This document shows positions 8,767 to 17,412 of a stretch of DNA of 64,000 nt, piece after piece; within the stretch, counting starts at the first letter, position 1, and every line of letters starts with the position of its first letter. The notes beneath the pieces were generated by a model. The model made no database searches. It was not told the DNA's origin and worked only from the letters and a program-made list of their open reading frames with translations. The position numbers and the translations under genes are program-made. The stretch is from Sulfolobus sp. A20 (GTDB taxonomy: Archaea > Thermoproteota > Thermoprotei_A > Sulfolobales > Sulfolobaceae). Location of the stretch: assembly GCF_001719125.1 (NCBI RefSeq), contig NZ_CP017006.1, positions 124,001 through 188,000 on the forward strand, written 5' to 3'.

Positions 8767-10173
8767 ATGACAGAAAATATTGAAATACGCTCTCCTTCAA
8801 ATTTGAAAGTTATCGGAACAGTTAAGAGGATGAGTAAAGATGAGGTTAGGGGAGAGATAGAAGAAGCTTATAAGGGGTTTGAAGAGATCTCAAAGATGCC
8901 GTTATACAAGAGGACAAATATCTTAAGAAAAGTTTCGGAGATCATAGAAAGGGAACAAGAGAGGTTAGCTAGGCTGTTGGCGACAGAAGCTGGAAAGCCT
9001 ATAAAAGATTCTAGAGTAGAAGTTTTAAGGGCATCCAGATTATTTAGGCAAGCTGCGGAAGAGGCATCGATAGTTTTAGAGGGCAAGAATTATAGGGTAG
9101 ATGCTTATGAGTATCCTCCTGGTAACGAGAACAGGATAGTTATAAGTACTAGAGAACCAATAGGTGTAGTTACTGCTATATTACCTTTTAACTTTCCGAT
9201 AAACTCCTTTGCTCATAAGGTAGCTCCTGCGATAGCTGTGGGCAATTCAGTAGTTGTAAAACCTAGCATAAACACGCCACTATCAGCAATTGAAATGAAA
9301 AAAATTTTAGTTGAAGCTGGACTTCCAGACAGTGCTGTAAGAATAGTCACGGGATATAGCAATGAGATTGGAGACGAGATAATAACGCATCCCTTAGTTG
9401 GATTAATTACGCTTACCGGATCTACGCAAACTGGGCTAAGTATAGCTTCCAAGGCTGTAGCATTAGGGAAAAGGATCATTATGGAATTAGGGGGATCAGA
9501 TCCAATAATAGTTTTGGAAGATGCCAACATAGATAGGGCTTCTTCAATAGCGGTAAGAGCGAGATTTGAATACGCAGGACAAAACTGTAATGCTGGAAAA
9601 AGAATAATAGTAAGGCAGGAGATCGCGGATAAATTCGCTAAAGCATTCTACGAGAAAGTAAAAAGCCTAAGAGTAGGAGATCCATTAGACGAAACTACTG
9701 ACGTAGGTCCAGTTATTAATAGGGAGAGTGTAGAGAAGCTAAATAGTGTATTGGAGGACGCAAAGATTAAAGGAGGTAAGGTAGAAATATTAAACAAGGG
9801 TTCAGATTCTGGATATTTCTTCCCGCTATCAGTCATAACCAACGCAAACTTAGATATGTTAGCGCTAAAAACTGAAGTTTTTGGACCAATTGCACCAATT
9901 GTGAGTGTTAAGAATGATGAGGAAGCAATTAGCATCGCCAATTCAACAGAATATGGTTTGCAATCAGCGATATTTTCCAATGACTTAAATAGGGCTTTAA
10001 AGATAAGCAGACAGTTGAAATTCGGAGCAGTTATAATAAATGATAGTACAAGGTTAAGGTGGGACTCATTACCGTTCGGCGGATTTAAGAAGACTGGAAT
10101 AGGAAGAGAGGGAGTTAGAGAAACCATGATTGAAATGACTGAGAACAAACTAATAGCTATAACACTATTCTGA
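8767..10173 (+). CDS. NAD(P)-dependent aldehyde dehydrogenase
   Basis: 468 residues, full length for the ALDH superfamily, which oxidises aldehydes to carboxylates. FNFPINSFAHKVAPAIAVGN, the cofactor-site GSTQTG, the general-base Glu240 in ELGGSDP and the nucleophile Cys274 in GQNCNAGKR are all present. So are EVFGPIAPI and PFGGFKKTGIGREG. The substrate is not evident. Family members in Sulfolobus act on glyceraldehyde-type, lactaldehyde or semialdehyde substrates. The position near a benzoylformate-decarboxylase-like enzyme (14746) would fit an aldehyde made by 2-oxo acid decarboxylation. A TATA-rich stretch lies at 8707-8725 and a weak GGAGAT at 8747. Confidence 0.9.
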   Translation: MTENIEIRSPSNLKVIGTVKRMSKDEVRGEIEEAYKGFEEISKMPLYKRTNILRKVSEIIEREQERLARLLATEAGKPIKDSRVEVLRASRLFRQAAEEASIVLEGKNYRVDAYEYPPGNENRIVISTREPIGVVTAILPFNFPINSFAHKVAPAIAVGNSVVVKPSINTPLSAIEMKKILVEAGLPDSAVRIVTGYSNEIGDEIITHPLVGLITLTGSTQTGLSIASKAVALGKRIIMELGGSDPIIVLEDANIDRASSIAVRARFEYAGQNCNAGKRIIVRQEIADKFAKAFYEKVKSLRVGDPLDETTDVGPVINRESVEKLNSVLEDAKIKGGKVEILNKGSDSGYFFPLSVITNANLDMLALKTEVFGPIAPIVSVKNDEEAISIANSTEYGLQSAIFSNDLNRALKISRQLKFGAVIINDSTRLRWDSLPFGGFKKTGIGREGVRETMIEMTENKLIAITLF

Positions 10174-10195
10174 CCCTAAAGGGCGAGGGTTTTCT
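10172..10195 (-). repeat. Solo IS200/IS605-type hairpin after the aldehyde dehydrogenase gene
   Basis: ACCCTAAAGGGCGAGGGT directly overlaps the TGA stop of the dehydrogenase gene and is followed by TTTTCTTTTT. It resembles the element left-end hairpin read on the minus strand. The T-run means it could now also serve as a transcription terminator between the two convergent genes. Confidence 0.5.
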
Positions 10196-10202
10196 TTTTC
10201 AT

Positions 10203-10832
10203 CTATAATGACTTATAGAAAGCTACGATCTTTTCAGCATTATGTTCTAATTCTTTTTCATTTCTCTTCACATCATCTACAATGCTAGCATCTCCTCCAT
10301 AATTCTTAACCCATTCCCTTATCATTTCTGAATTCACTTCCAGATGAAATTGTAAACCTAAGATCCTTTTAACTTTAAAAGCCTGGAAATAGTTCCTGTT
10401 GTATGCCAAAAGGACAGCATCTATAGGCAAAGAAAAAGTATCTCCGTGCCACTGAAAGACTAATAACTCATCAGTCTTTAAGAAATTCGATAGCTCTCCA
10501 ATTATCTTGACTTTCTGAACTCCTAACTCAACACCATAGGGGCCTTTAATTACCTTCCCCCCTAAAGCTTCTGAAATTAATTGAGACCCTAAACAAACTC
10601 CTAAAACCCTCTTATTCTGATAATAAGCCTTTCTGATCAATTGCATCTCAGTTTCTAAAAATCCATATTTATCTCTATCATAAACTCCCATAGGTCCTCC
10701 CATAATTACTAGTTCCTCAAAATCCTCATTACCCTTCAGTTCTTCTGCATAAATTTCTTTAACATTATAGAAATATTTTTTAAAAGTTCCTAAAGTCTCA
10801 ATAGGGTGATTATATATTGCTAAAGTTACCAT
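10203..10832 (-). CDS. Class I glutamine amidotransferase-like protein
   Basis: 209 residues forming a stand-alone class I glutamine amidotransferase domain. The triad is complete: Cys80 in GVCLGSQ, then His163 and Glu165 in QFHLE. The MGGPMGVYD loop is typical of GMP-synthase-like stand-alone members (the GuaA_C domain is absent). Such proteins hydrolyse glutamine or gamma-glutamyl compounds, but the acceptor here is unknown. It is convergent with the aldehyde dehydrogenase gene, only 29 bp away. I do not call it guaA, because no synthetase partner is visible. Confidence 0.8.
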   Translation of the reverse strand: MVTLAIYNHPIETLGTFKKYFYNVKEIYAEELKGNEDFEELVIMGGPMGVYDRDKYGFLETEMQLIRKAYYQNKRVLGVCLGSQLISEALGGKVIKGPYGVELGVQKVKIIGELSNFLKTDELLVFQWHGDTFSLPIDAVLLAYNRNYFQAFKVKRILGLQFHLEVNSEMIREWVKNYGGDASIVDDVKRNEKELEHNAEKIVAFYKSL

Positions 10833-10911
10833 ATGTGATATTTACTTAACAAAGTTATTAAATCTTTATAACGTCATCATCCTTTCCCTAATATATACTT
10901 CGTCTACAACT

Positions 10912-11199
10912 TGACCTCCTCCCCTTAGAGGGTTCCCTTAGAGCAGTTCACAAGTTTACCGCCTTCATCACTTCATTGTAGTTGGCTTTAAAGCCCAACT
11001 CCATTTGTCTAGCGGTAGACCAATGTCCGGGTCTTCAGTCAAATTACCACTATCCCTTGAGCGACACTCCACTCTCCTCGGGACTTGGGGATATATATTG
11101 AGGAGGAGGGACACGTTTTCACTACGCTTTATGGCTTCCCTCCTCCCCAATAATATTCCTTCACTAAAAATATTACCCCGCCTTAAAAGGCGAGGCTTT
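10912..11199 (-). mobile_element. Non-autonomous IS200/IS605-like element, copy C
   Basis: This copy is closely similar along its whole length to 8390-8679. Both show the right end TGACCTCCTCCCC, an internal GAGGGTTCCCTTAGAGCAGT stretch, GAGACTTGGGGATAT-type blocks and the left-end hairpin CCCCGCCTTAAAAGGCGAGG. A 60-codon minus-strand frame (10968-11150) repeats ENVSLLLNIYPQVPRRVE and WALKPT of copy B, with indels. Sequence decay at the peptide level suggests that any conserved function lies in the RNA or DNA. Confidence 0.7.
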
Positions 11200-11279
11200 C
11201 CTCACTTTGTAAACATTAGCGCTCAGAGACGAATTGAAAAGAGTCTCACGCATACTTATTGTCTAGGCTTTCAAAGAAT

Positions 11280-11840
11280 TTAAGACTTCTCCCAAAGTTC
11301 AATTATTTCCTTATTGCTTAACACCAGCATCAGCCTTTGCATATTTGCTAATGACCTCTCATGGGCTTGTTTATCAGCTGATGAGACTGCCTCTTTAGCT
11401 ATAACTGGAATGAATCCTAAGGCTTGTGCGTGTCTAGCTGAAGTTTCAACACCTATATCAGTTGCTATCCCGGTGAAAACTATGGACGTTATTCCAGCAT
11501 TTCTTAGCATAAGCTCAAAATTTGTACCCACAAATATACTTGGAGTGTTTTTCCTTAATATTACATCACCTTCCTTAGGATAGACTTCTTTATATATATC
11601 GCCAGGGTTAAATGAACGTCTAATTATTGGTTGGAATCTCTCCGGAAACGGCGTAATCATAGTGTACACTATCGGAACGTTATTCTTCCTTGCTGCATCG
11701 ATTAACTCCTTAAGCTTGTTTATGAATTCGTCCTTATTGAATATTGAATTTACTAAAGCGTCTTGAACGTCCCACACTACTAATACTGAGTTGTTCTTTT
11801 TAACCAGCTTTTTTATTTCATCTAAATTAAAGAAAGACAT
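11280..11840 (-). CDS. Isochorismatase-fold (cysteine hydrolase family) protein lacking the catalytic Cys
   Basis: 186 residues from the ATG at 11840 (a GTG four codons upstream is the alternative). The fold is shown by Asp24 in VVWDVQDAL, Lys97 in [12 protein letters not shown] and the cis-peptide region [15 protein letters not shown]. In nicotinamidase-type members the residue after ATDI is Cys. Here it is Gly130, as in isochorismatases of the PhzD type, which do not use a Cys nucleophile. A hydrolase acting on a vinyl ether, or a ring-opening role, is therefore more likely than an amidase. It lies 54 bp downstream of the amidohydrolase gene (11906-12724) on the same strand. Confidence 0.8.
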   Translation of the reverse strand: MSFFNLDEIKKLVKKNNSVLVVWDVQDALVNSIFNKDEFINKLKELIDAARKNNVPIVYTMITPFPERFQPIIRRSFNPGDIYKEVYPKEGDVILRKNTPSIFVGTNFELMLRNAGITSIVFTGIATDIGVETSARHAQALGFIPVIAKEAVSSADKQAHERSLANMQRLMLVLSNKEIIELWEKS

Positions 11841-11905
11841 ATGATTATTCACTCATAATGTAATAAAAAGTTATCTAACAAAAAGTTAAATCGTTTATTT
11901 TTTAG

Positions 11906-12724
11906 TTAGAAATGCTCTACAGCCTTTATTAGATTTTCAGCATTATATTTTAGAATTCTATCCTTAACGTCTTGACTAATATTTACTTCAGAAAATTCCT
12001 TAACCCATCTTTCTGGTTTTATCAAGGGAAAGTCTGAGCCAAACAGTAATTTTTCATTAAGCCTTTTAGCGTACTTCCATATTACATCTGGTATATACTT
12101 AGGAGCCCAACCAGAGAGATCTAAGTAAACGTTAGGTTTGTGTAGAGAAATAGCTATTGCTTCTTCAGTCCATGGCCATCCGAAATGTGCCAAGACGATT
12201 TTCGTGTCTTGAAACCTAACTGCTATTTCGTCAAAATATATGGGTCTTCCATAATCTAACCTTATCTGGGATTTAACACCAGCCCCTATTCCAGAAGTTC
12301 CAGTGTGAAAAACTGTTACCAAACCGTGCTGATTAATTACATCATATACCTTTAATGCTCTCTCATCTAATGGATGAAAACCTTGTAATTGAGGGTGTAG
12401 TTTCACACCAACCGGTTCATATTCTTTTATTAATTTTCTTAACTCTTCTACGGCATTATGCTTTAGCGGATCTATTGAAATAAATTTGATTATCCTATCA
12501 TCAGCTTTGATGACCTCGTTTGGAATTCTCCTACCTAGAAAGGTTGTTGAATCTATTGGTAAAACCACAAATCTCCTTATACCGAAGGATTCGTAGTAAT
12601 CGAGGATTTCTTTTAATCCTTTGACCTCGACTTTAGCATTAAAGTACTTTAATGCGGATTCTTCATATTCTCCCAAAAAATCTAGAAATTCCTTTATTGG
12701 AGCATGAAAATGAAAGTCTATCAT
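11906..12724 (-). CDS. Amidohydrolase-superfamily metal-dependent hydrolase or decarboxylase
   Basis: 272 residues with a TIM-barrel amidohydrolase-2 layout: MIDFHFHAP (metal-binding HxH) at the N-terminus, VGVKLHPQ, VFHTGTSG, AHFGWPWTEEA and LFGSDFPLIKPERW (final Asp). Members of this group include aromatic-acid decarboxylases and lactone hydrolases. The exact substrate is open. It probably forms one transcription unit with the isochorismatase-fold gene downstream, and with the SSF transporter genes upstream if the 80-bp gap is read through. Confidence 0.85.
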   Translation of the reverse strand: MIDFHFHAPIKEFLDFLGEYEESALKYFNAKVEVKGLKEILDYYESFGIRRFVVLPIDSTTFLGRRIPNEVIKADDRIIKFISIDPLKHNAVEELRKLIKEYEPVGVKLHPQLQGFHPLDERALKVYDVINQHGLVTVFHTGTSGIGAGVKSQIRLDYGRPIYFDEIAVRFQDTKIVLAHFGWPWTEEAIAISLHKPNVYLDLSGWAPKYIPDVIWKYAKRLNEKLLFGSDFPLIKPERWVKEFSEVNISQDVKDRILKYNAENLIKAVEHF

Positions 12725-12804
12725 ACTAGTGATTTTGTTTAGGATGTATTTAACTTTTGTAAAAGACTACAACTGTAGAAAAAAGTTAGCATATTTTTAA
12801 AAAA

Positions 12805-14385
12805 TTAAACTAGCTCTTCTGATTTAATATTCGTTACTGGTCTCCAGCCAATACCATATGCTATTCCAGTACCTATTAATCCAATAGCCAAATTAATTAG
12901 AACTGATATTGCACCAATATACATCGGTCCTATAGGAGTTAAGAATGAAGAAGTCTTCAATGGTCCGAAGTGATTAGCTAAAAGTGTTAGATAAATCCCG
13001 CTAAACATCCCTCCTACCCATCCTCCTGTCAGCGCATAACCATTAAGCTTATGCGTATACAATCCCAAGAATACGGGGGGTAATGTTTGCAATATTATTA
13101 TTCCTCCAAGTAATTGTAGTTGTATCGCATAAGTTGCTGGAGTAGTGAAGACCAATACCAAGGCTAGGAATTTAAAGGCTGTAGAAATCCATTTAGCTAA
13201 TGCAGATTCAGTGTTAGAAGACATATTAGGTTTAAACTCCTTAATGATGTTTCTTGTCAGTAAATTAGCTGCTCCTATAGCCATTATAGCTGCTGGAACT
13301 AGCCCACCTATGAAAATACCTAATAAAGCGATTCCAACAAACCAATCTGGCATAGTGTATCCAATTAATGCAGGAACTGCTATTGCCCCAGATTTTACAG
13401 AACTTATGAACTTTACTACGTTAATATCGGCGTAAACTAGTATGCCGAACAAAGCTATAATAGCTAATATTAATGAATAAAATGGCTGTAGAGCTAGAGA
13501 TACTTTAAGAGATTGCTTAGAATCTGCACTAACACTACCATTGACCGCATGAGGATAAAGGTATAGTGCAAAAGCGCTTCCAATTGCTAAGGATATATAG
13601 GCTGAATATGCAGAAATAGTATTAGGTAAATAATTGTAGAAAATGGGTTTATTAACGTGGTTTAAAGCTAGATTGATTTGATTGCTTAATGTGGCTGCGT
13701 TATGAAAGGCAGCTGAAAAGCCTCCAAATGCTAATGGGACGTATATTACAACTGTTATTACGCTGATAAGAATTATAGCGTCCTTATAAACTGCAGTTAA
13801 GGCAGCCCCTCTCAATCCACTGGTAAATACGAAAGCTGCGAGTATTATGAATGATACTAATAAACTTAAATCGCTTGCTAAAGTAATGTTACTAACTCCT
13901 AAACCTAATAATAAAATAAATAACGCAGCCTGCATTCCAACTATTTGTAAGGCTATATAGGGTAGTTCTGCTACAACACCAGTTATGGCAACTAAACCAG
14001 CAAGTAATTTGCTATTGAACCTCTCCTTAACGAAGTCCGCAGCTGTCACATAACCTCTATTTCTGGATATTGCCCACAATCTGGGCATAAAGAGAAGTGC
14101 AATAAATGGTGTAACTCCAGAGTAAAAGGCAGCGAAGAAACCTATAGGGCCACTTGCCAAAACGAGCGAGGGGACTGCAATAAAAGTATATGCTGTAAAC
14201 AAATCAGCTGTCAATAAGAACCACATCAGATAGGGACCTAATCTTCTACCAGCTAAAGCCCATTCTGAAAGTTTTGATAGATCTCCCCTTCTCCACCTGC
14301 TTCCATAAAATCCTAAAAATACGAATATAGCGAAAAGGATTACAAATAATATAACTGAAATTATTGAGACATGTAAGCCATCCAT
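12805..14385 (-). CDS. Sodium:solute symporter family (SSF) transporter
   Basis: 526 residues with about 13 membrane segments. Typical SSF features are [26 protein letters not shown] near the N-terminus, [16 protein letters not shown] and [18 protein letters not shown] carriers import solutes such as short-chain monocarboxylates, proline or pantothenate with Na+ or H+. The adjacent DUF3311 gene and the neighbouring catabolic genes suggest a carboxylate. It starts 4 bp after the DUF3311 stop, so the two are co-transcribed. Confidence 0.9.
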   Translation of the reverse strand: MDGLHVSIISVILFVILFAIFVFLGFYGSRWRRGDLSKLSEWALAGRRLGPYLMWFLLTADLFTAYTFIAVPSLVLASGPIGFFAAFYSGVTPFIALLFMPRLWAISRNRGYVTAADFVKERFNSKLLAGLVAITGVVAELPYIALQIVGMQAALFILLLGLGVSNITLASDLSLLVSFIILAAFVFTSGLRGAALTAVYKDAIILISVITVVIYVPLAFGGFSAAFHNAATLSNQINLALNHVNKPIFYNYLPNTISAYSAYISLAIGSAFALYLYPHAVNGSVSADSKQSLKVSLALQPFYSLILAIIALFGILVYADINVVKFISSVKSGAIAVPALIGYTMPDWFVGIALLGIFIGGLVPAAIMAIGAANLLTRNIIKEFKPNMSSNTESALAKWISTAFKFLALVLVFTTPATYAIQLQLLGGIIILQTLPPVFLGLYTHKLNGYALTGGWVGGMFSGIYLTLLANHFGPLKTSSFLTPIGPMYIGAISVLINLAIGLIGTGIAYGIGWRPVTNIKSEELV

Positions 14386-14389
14386 GTTC

Positions 14390-14581
14390 TCAATCCTTTA
14401 TCGTTAATATTACTATGAAAAATACTATAGCACCTATTGGCATTAGTATCATTTGATACCAGTAAAATAGTGGTAACCCTAAAAGAGTAGGAGAATCCTT
14501 AGAATAAATTGGCAAGAGGGAGTAGAGTATAATGAATACTAGTGCTAAAACCCCTACTGTTATATAATACTTTCTCGCCAT
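14390..14581 (-). CDS. DUF3311-type small membrane protein, partner of the SSF transporter
   Basis: 63 residues with two membrane segments ([20 protein letters not shown] and [20 protein letters not shown]). The motif [11 protein letters not shown] between them is the hallmark of the small DUF3311 proteins found upstream of SSF carriers. It may help the symporter assemble or function, but its mechanism is not established. It is the first gene of the minus-strand operon. The ATG at 14581 is followed upstream by AT-rich promoter sequence shared with the divergent ThDP-enzyme gene. Confidence 0.85.
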   Translation of the reverse strand: MARKYYITVGVLALVFIILYSLLPIYSKDSPTLLGLPLFYWYQMILMPIGAIVFFIVILTIKD

Positions 14582-14745
14582 TCTAAGTTTATCAAATGAA
14601 AATAAGTTTTTAAGCTTTTCTACCTCTTTTTAGAATTTTTCGAGTTATTTTTTGTAAATTTTATTTCGTTATTAGTTTTTAATCATTGTATCTTTAAAAA
14701 AACATTAAAAGAAAAGCTTATATTGTTCATGAATAAACACATCCT

Positions 14746-16221
14746 ATGCCTAAAATAGCTGATGAAATTTATAAAATACTAGCCAAGTATACTGGGTCCA
14801 TTTATGGCAATCCTGGAACCACTGAATTACCGTTTTTAAAATATATTCCAGAAAACATGAATTATTACTTGGCATTACACGATGGTATAGCTGTAGGGAT
14901 GAGTGAAGGATATTATCTTAAAACGGGGAAATTAGGGATTTCTAACCTACATGCCGGACCAGGCTTGTCTAATTCATTTGGATACATTTATTCAGCTTAT
15001 CATAATAAATCACCCTTACTAATTATAGTAGGTCAACAAGCATCTCATACCTTTGTTGATGAGCCGATGTTATATTATAATTTCCATTCATTACCGTACG
15101 TAAAGGATTACATTGTGATAAAGAACTCTAAAGAAGTTATTAAATCGTTCAATAGAGCCATAAGAACCTGCCTTTCTCCACCCTACGGTCCGGTAATAGT
15201 TTCTTTACCTTATGATATTGCGGATATTGAATCTCATGAAGAATACATAGACCAAGGGGAGATTAAATATAGTAATTTATGCGATGACACTAACGTCAAA
15301 GAGGTAGCAGAAAGGATAAATTCAAGTTACCAGGTTGCAATTATAGCAGGATATGAGATAGATGTCTATGAGGCATGGGAGGAGTTAAGGACCTTAGCAG
15401 AAAAACTGAAAACTCCAATTTATGTTGAACCATATTTATCTAGATCAGTAGGGGTAAAGATTACTGATACCCTACCAACTAGGGCTAGTGAAATAAATAA
15501 AATAATAAGAAATTATGATTTCGTGCTAGTAGTTGGGGCTGAGTTACACAGAGTATTATATGCCGATGAGGAAATAGAGTGGAAAAAAGCTATACAAATA
15601 ACTTCAGACTTAAATGAAGCGAGGAAGAGACCTTGGAGTAGTATAGTGTGTAACATCAAAGACTTCTTGATCAAATTGAGTAGTTTAGTAAAGCCAAAGA
15701 ATGAAAAAAGTATATCCATTATAAGGGAAAGGAAAATTGACGAAAAGATATATAACGTGATGAAAAATTTGCGTGATAAACTTAATGGTTATACTGTATT
15801 TAGCGAGGCGTCTTCCCATGGAGAAATTATAAGAAAAATGTTTTCTGAAGGAAAGCATAGCTTCTATACTAATAGAGCAGGATTGTTAGGCTGGGCATTA
15901 CCAGCCGGGATAGGATATTCATCTGCTGGAGGTAAGTCGTTAATAATATTAGGAGATGGAAGTTTTAATTATACTCCTCAAGCACTATGGACTGCATCTA
16001 GATATAGTTTAGATGTAAGGATATTATTAATAAATAACCGCGGATATGAGTCTTTAAGAATGAGAGCAGGATACAATAAGGACTTCTTCTCTCCAGTCAC
16101 ACATCCTTGGAGAGTTGCCATGGCTTATGATTTTGACTCGAGGGAATTCGATGATCCTAATAATGCAGTTAGGTGGTTAATGGAAGGAAATCCTAGAAAG
16201 TTAGCTGAGATAATTGAATAA
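14746..16221 (+). CDS. Benzoylformate-decarboxylase-like thiamine-diphosphate enzyme
   Basis: 491 residues with the three-domain ThDP fold. YGNPGTTELPFL, NLHAGPGLSNS and GQQASHTFVDEP align with benzoylformate decarboxylase. GDGSFNYTPQALWTASRYSL...LLINNRGY is the C-terminal Mg-ThDP motif. Two changes stand out: the Glu that normally activates the ThDP aminopyrimidine (ALQEACV in the Pseudomonas enzyme) is Asp here (ALHDGIA), and the C-terminus is about 35 residues shorter. A non-oxidative 2-oxo acid decarboxylase or carboligase is likely. It is divergent from the DUF3311-SSF operon, which may import its substrate, and the aldehyde dehydrogenase at 8767 could take the product. Confidence 0.8.
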   Translation: MPKIADEIYKILAKYTGSIYGNPGTTELPFLKYIPENMNYYLALHDGIAVGMSEGYYLKTGKLGISNLHAGPGLSNSFGYIYSAYHNKSPLLIIVGQQASHTFVDEPMLYYNFHSLPYVKDYIVIKNSKEVIKSFNRAIRTCLSPPYGPVIVSLPYDIADIESHEEYIDQGEIKYSNLCDDTNVKEVAERINSSYQVAIIAGYEIDVYEAWEELRTLAEKLKTPIYVEPYLSRSVGVKITDTLPTRASEINKIIRNYDFVLVVGAELHRVLYADEEIEWKKAIQITSDLNEARKRPWSSIVCNIKDFLIKLSSLVKPKNEKSISIIRERKIDEKIYNVMKNLRDKLNGYTVFSEASSHGEIIRKMFSEGKHSFYTNRAGLLGWALPAGIGYSSAGGKSLIILGDGSFNYTPQALWTASRYSLDVRILLINNRGYESLRMRAGYNKDFFSPVTHPWRVAMAYDFDSREFDDPNNAVRWLMEGNPRKLAEIIE

Positions 16222-16324
16222 ATATTACTGAGAAATAAAGTTAATCAACACTAAAATAATGAACATATTTTGGATATATTTGAGTAATAAACTAAAGATC
16301 TTAAGCCATGGTTATGGTCTCTCT

Positions 16325-16357
16325 TACCTCCCCCCTTACCCTAAAGGGGTAGTCTTG
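16325..16357 (-). repeat. Fused-end solo hairpin of the IS200/IS605-like family
   Basis: TACCTCCCCCCTTACCCTAA followed by AGGGGTAGTCTTG reads on the minus strand as a left-end hairpin directly joined to a GGAGGT right end. About 33 bp remain of an element that is otherwise gone. A second, more decayed example is at 16578-16605 (CTCCTTCACCTTAAGAGGCT then AGGTTTTTTC). Confidence 0.5.
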
Positions 16358-16692
16358 CCCTTATAATTATTATATTTCCCATCAGATTTACTAAGAATTT
16401 TTTAGTGAAAGCTAAGCTTAAATACTAAACTAAATAGAGTGCAATCATATGAGTATAAAAATAAATCTTAACTAGCTTGTTTATGCAACTGGACTTTGCT
16501 AGATCCTCATTACCACACTATATTCACACATTTATAGTTTATTCTATACCTTCAGAACGTCGCTATAAACTAAATCTCCTTCACCTTAAGAGGCTAGGTT
16601 TTTTCCTTTTGTTTAATAAACTTTGCTTCAAAATTCAGTTCAAATGCATAAGCTGTTACTATAACATGAGCTCTAGCTTGTCTCAACATTAA

Positions 16693-16985
16693 TCAACAAT
16701 TTAACTCTATCTCTTCCCTAATCCTTCTGTTGTTGTGATAAGGGCGAAAGATTAGATAAGACAAGAAGTGTCTTAAAGGGGTTTGCGTTTCATCGGATCT
16801 CATATAATTTGATATCGACCCTTGGGCTTCACGGGAGTCAAGCGAATTCTTCGCCCTCATCCTCCTACGCCCCATTAGCGGGATAACCCCAACCCACCAT
16901 CTAAGTGGGGAAACCCGCACATCTTGGACTATGCAAGCCTTTCGGGATACATGCCCACATCTGGCGTTTTGTAAAAAATACTAGT
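16693..16985 (-). pseudogene. Probable 3' remnant of an orfB/tnpB-type gene
   Basis: A GC-rich patch within AT-rich DNA. On the minus strand it encodes CGHVSRKACIVQDVRVS and then PLMGRRRMRAKNSLDSREAQ, which resembles C-terminal tails of Sulfolobus OrfB/TnpB proteins. There is no upstream gene body, and the zinc ribbon is at best half present. The rest of 16222-17412 holds the solo hairpins listed separately and the promoter of the permease gene. No other gene is seen there. Confidence 0.4.
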
Positions 16986-17412
16986 ATGGAGTTATATAAA
17001 CTTAATTCTCTCACTGAAACTGCTTACTACGGCGCTTTATTCTATTGCCTACAGTACGAAAACCAACTGTATTTATCCTCACCAAATTTCTTCTTTAAGT
17101 ACATTTATTACACCTCTTAAAACTTCTATACCAGCTATATTCAGTTTTGATCATATGGGTATTCTCGATAATAAGATTCTTCACTCTTCTTTTGCTCTCC
17201 ATCTATATTAGACCTAACTTACATTATATAGAACTCCTTCCTCATATTAATATTTAAACGTTTCCGGCAAGTTAAGATAATAATAAATGTAAAAAATGTC
17301 AATCAAATCATTAGAGAAAATAACATTTTTACAAAGTGCACATAAATTGTTTGCTTAAGTGTTAAAAATAACTTTAAAAATCAGAAAAATGGTTTCTATA
17401 ACTAGAATTAAA

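Noticed and set aside
10203-10832. Assignment as guaA (GMP synthase glutaminase subunit)
   Set aside because: The gene is isolated, with no synthetase partner, and sits in a catabolic context. Only the amidotransferase fold can be supported.
16477-17120. Two 71-codon plus-strand frames (16477 and 16905)
   Set aside because: They run through solo hairpins and the orfB tail, have no protein-like composition and no promoter.
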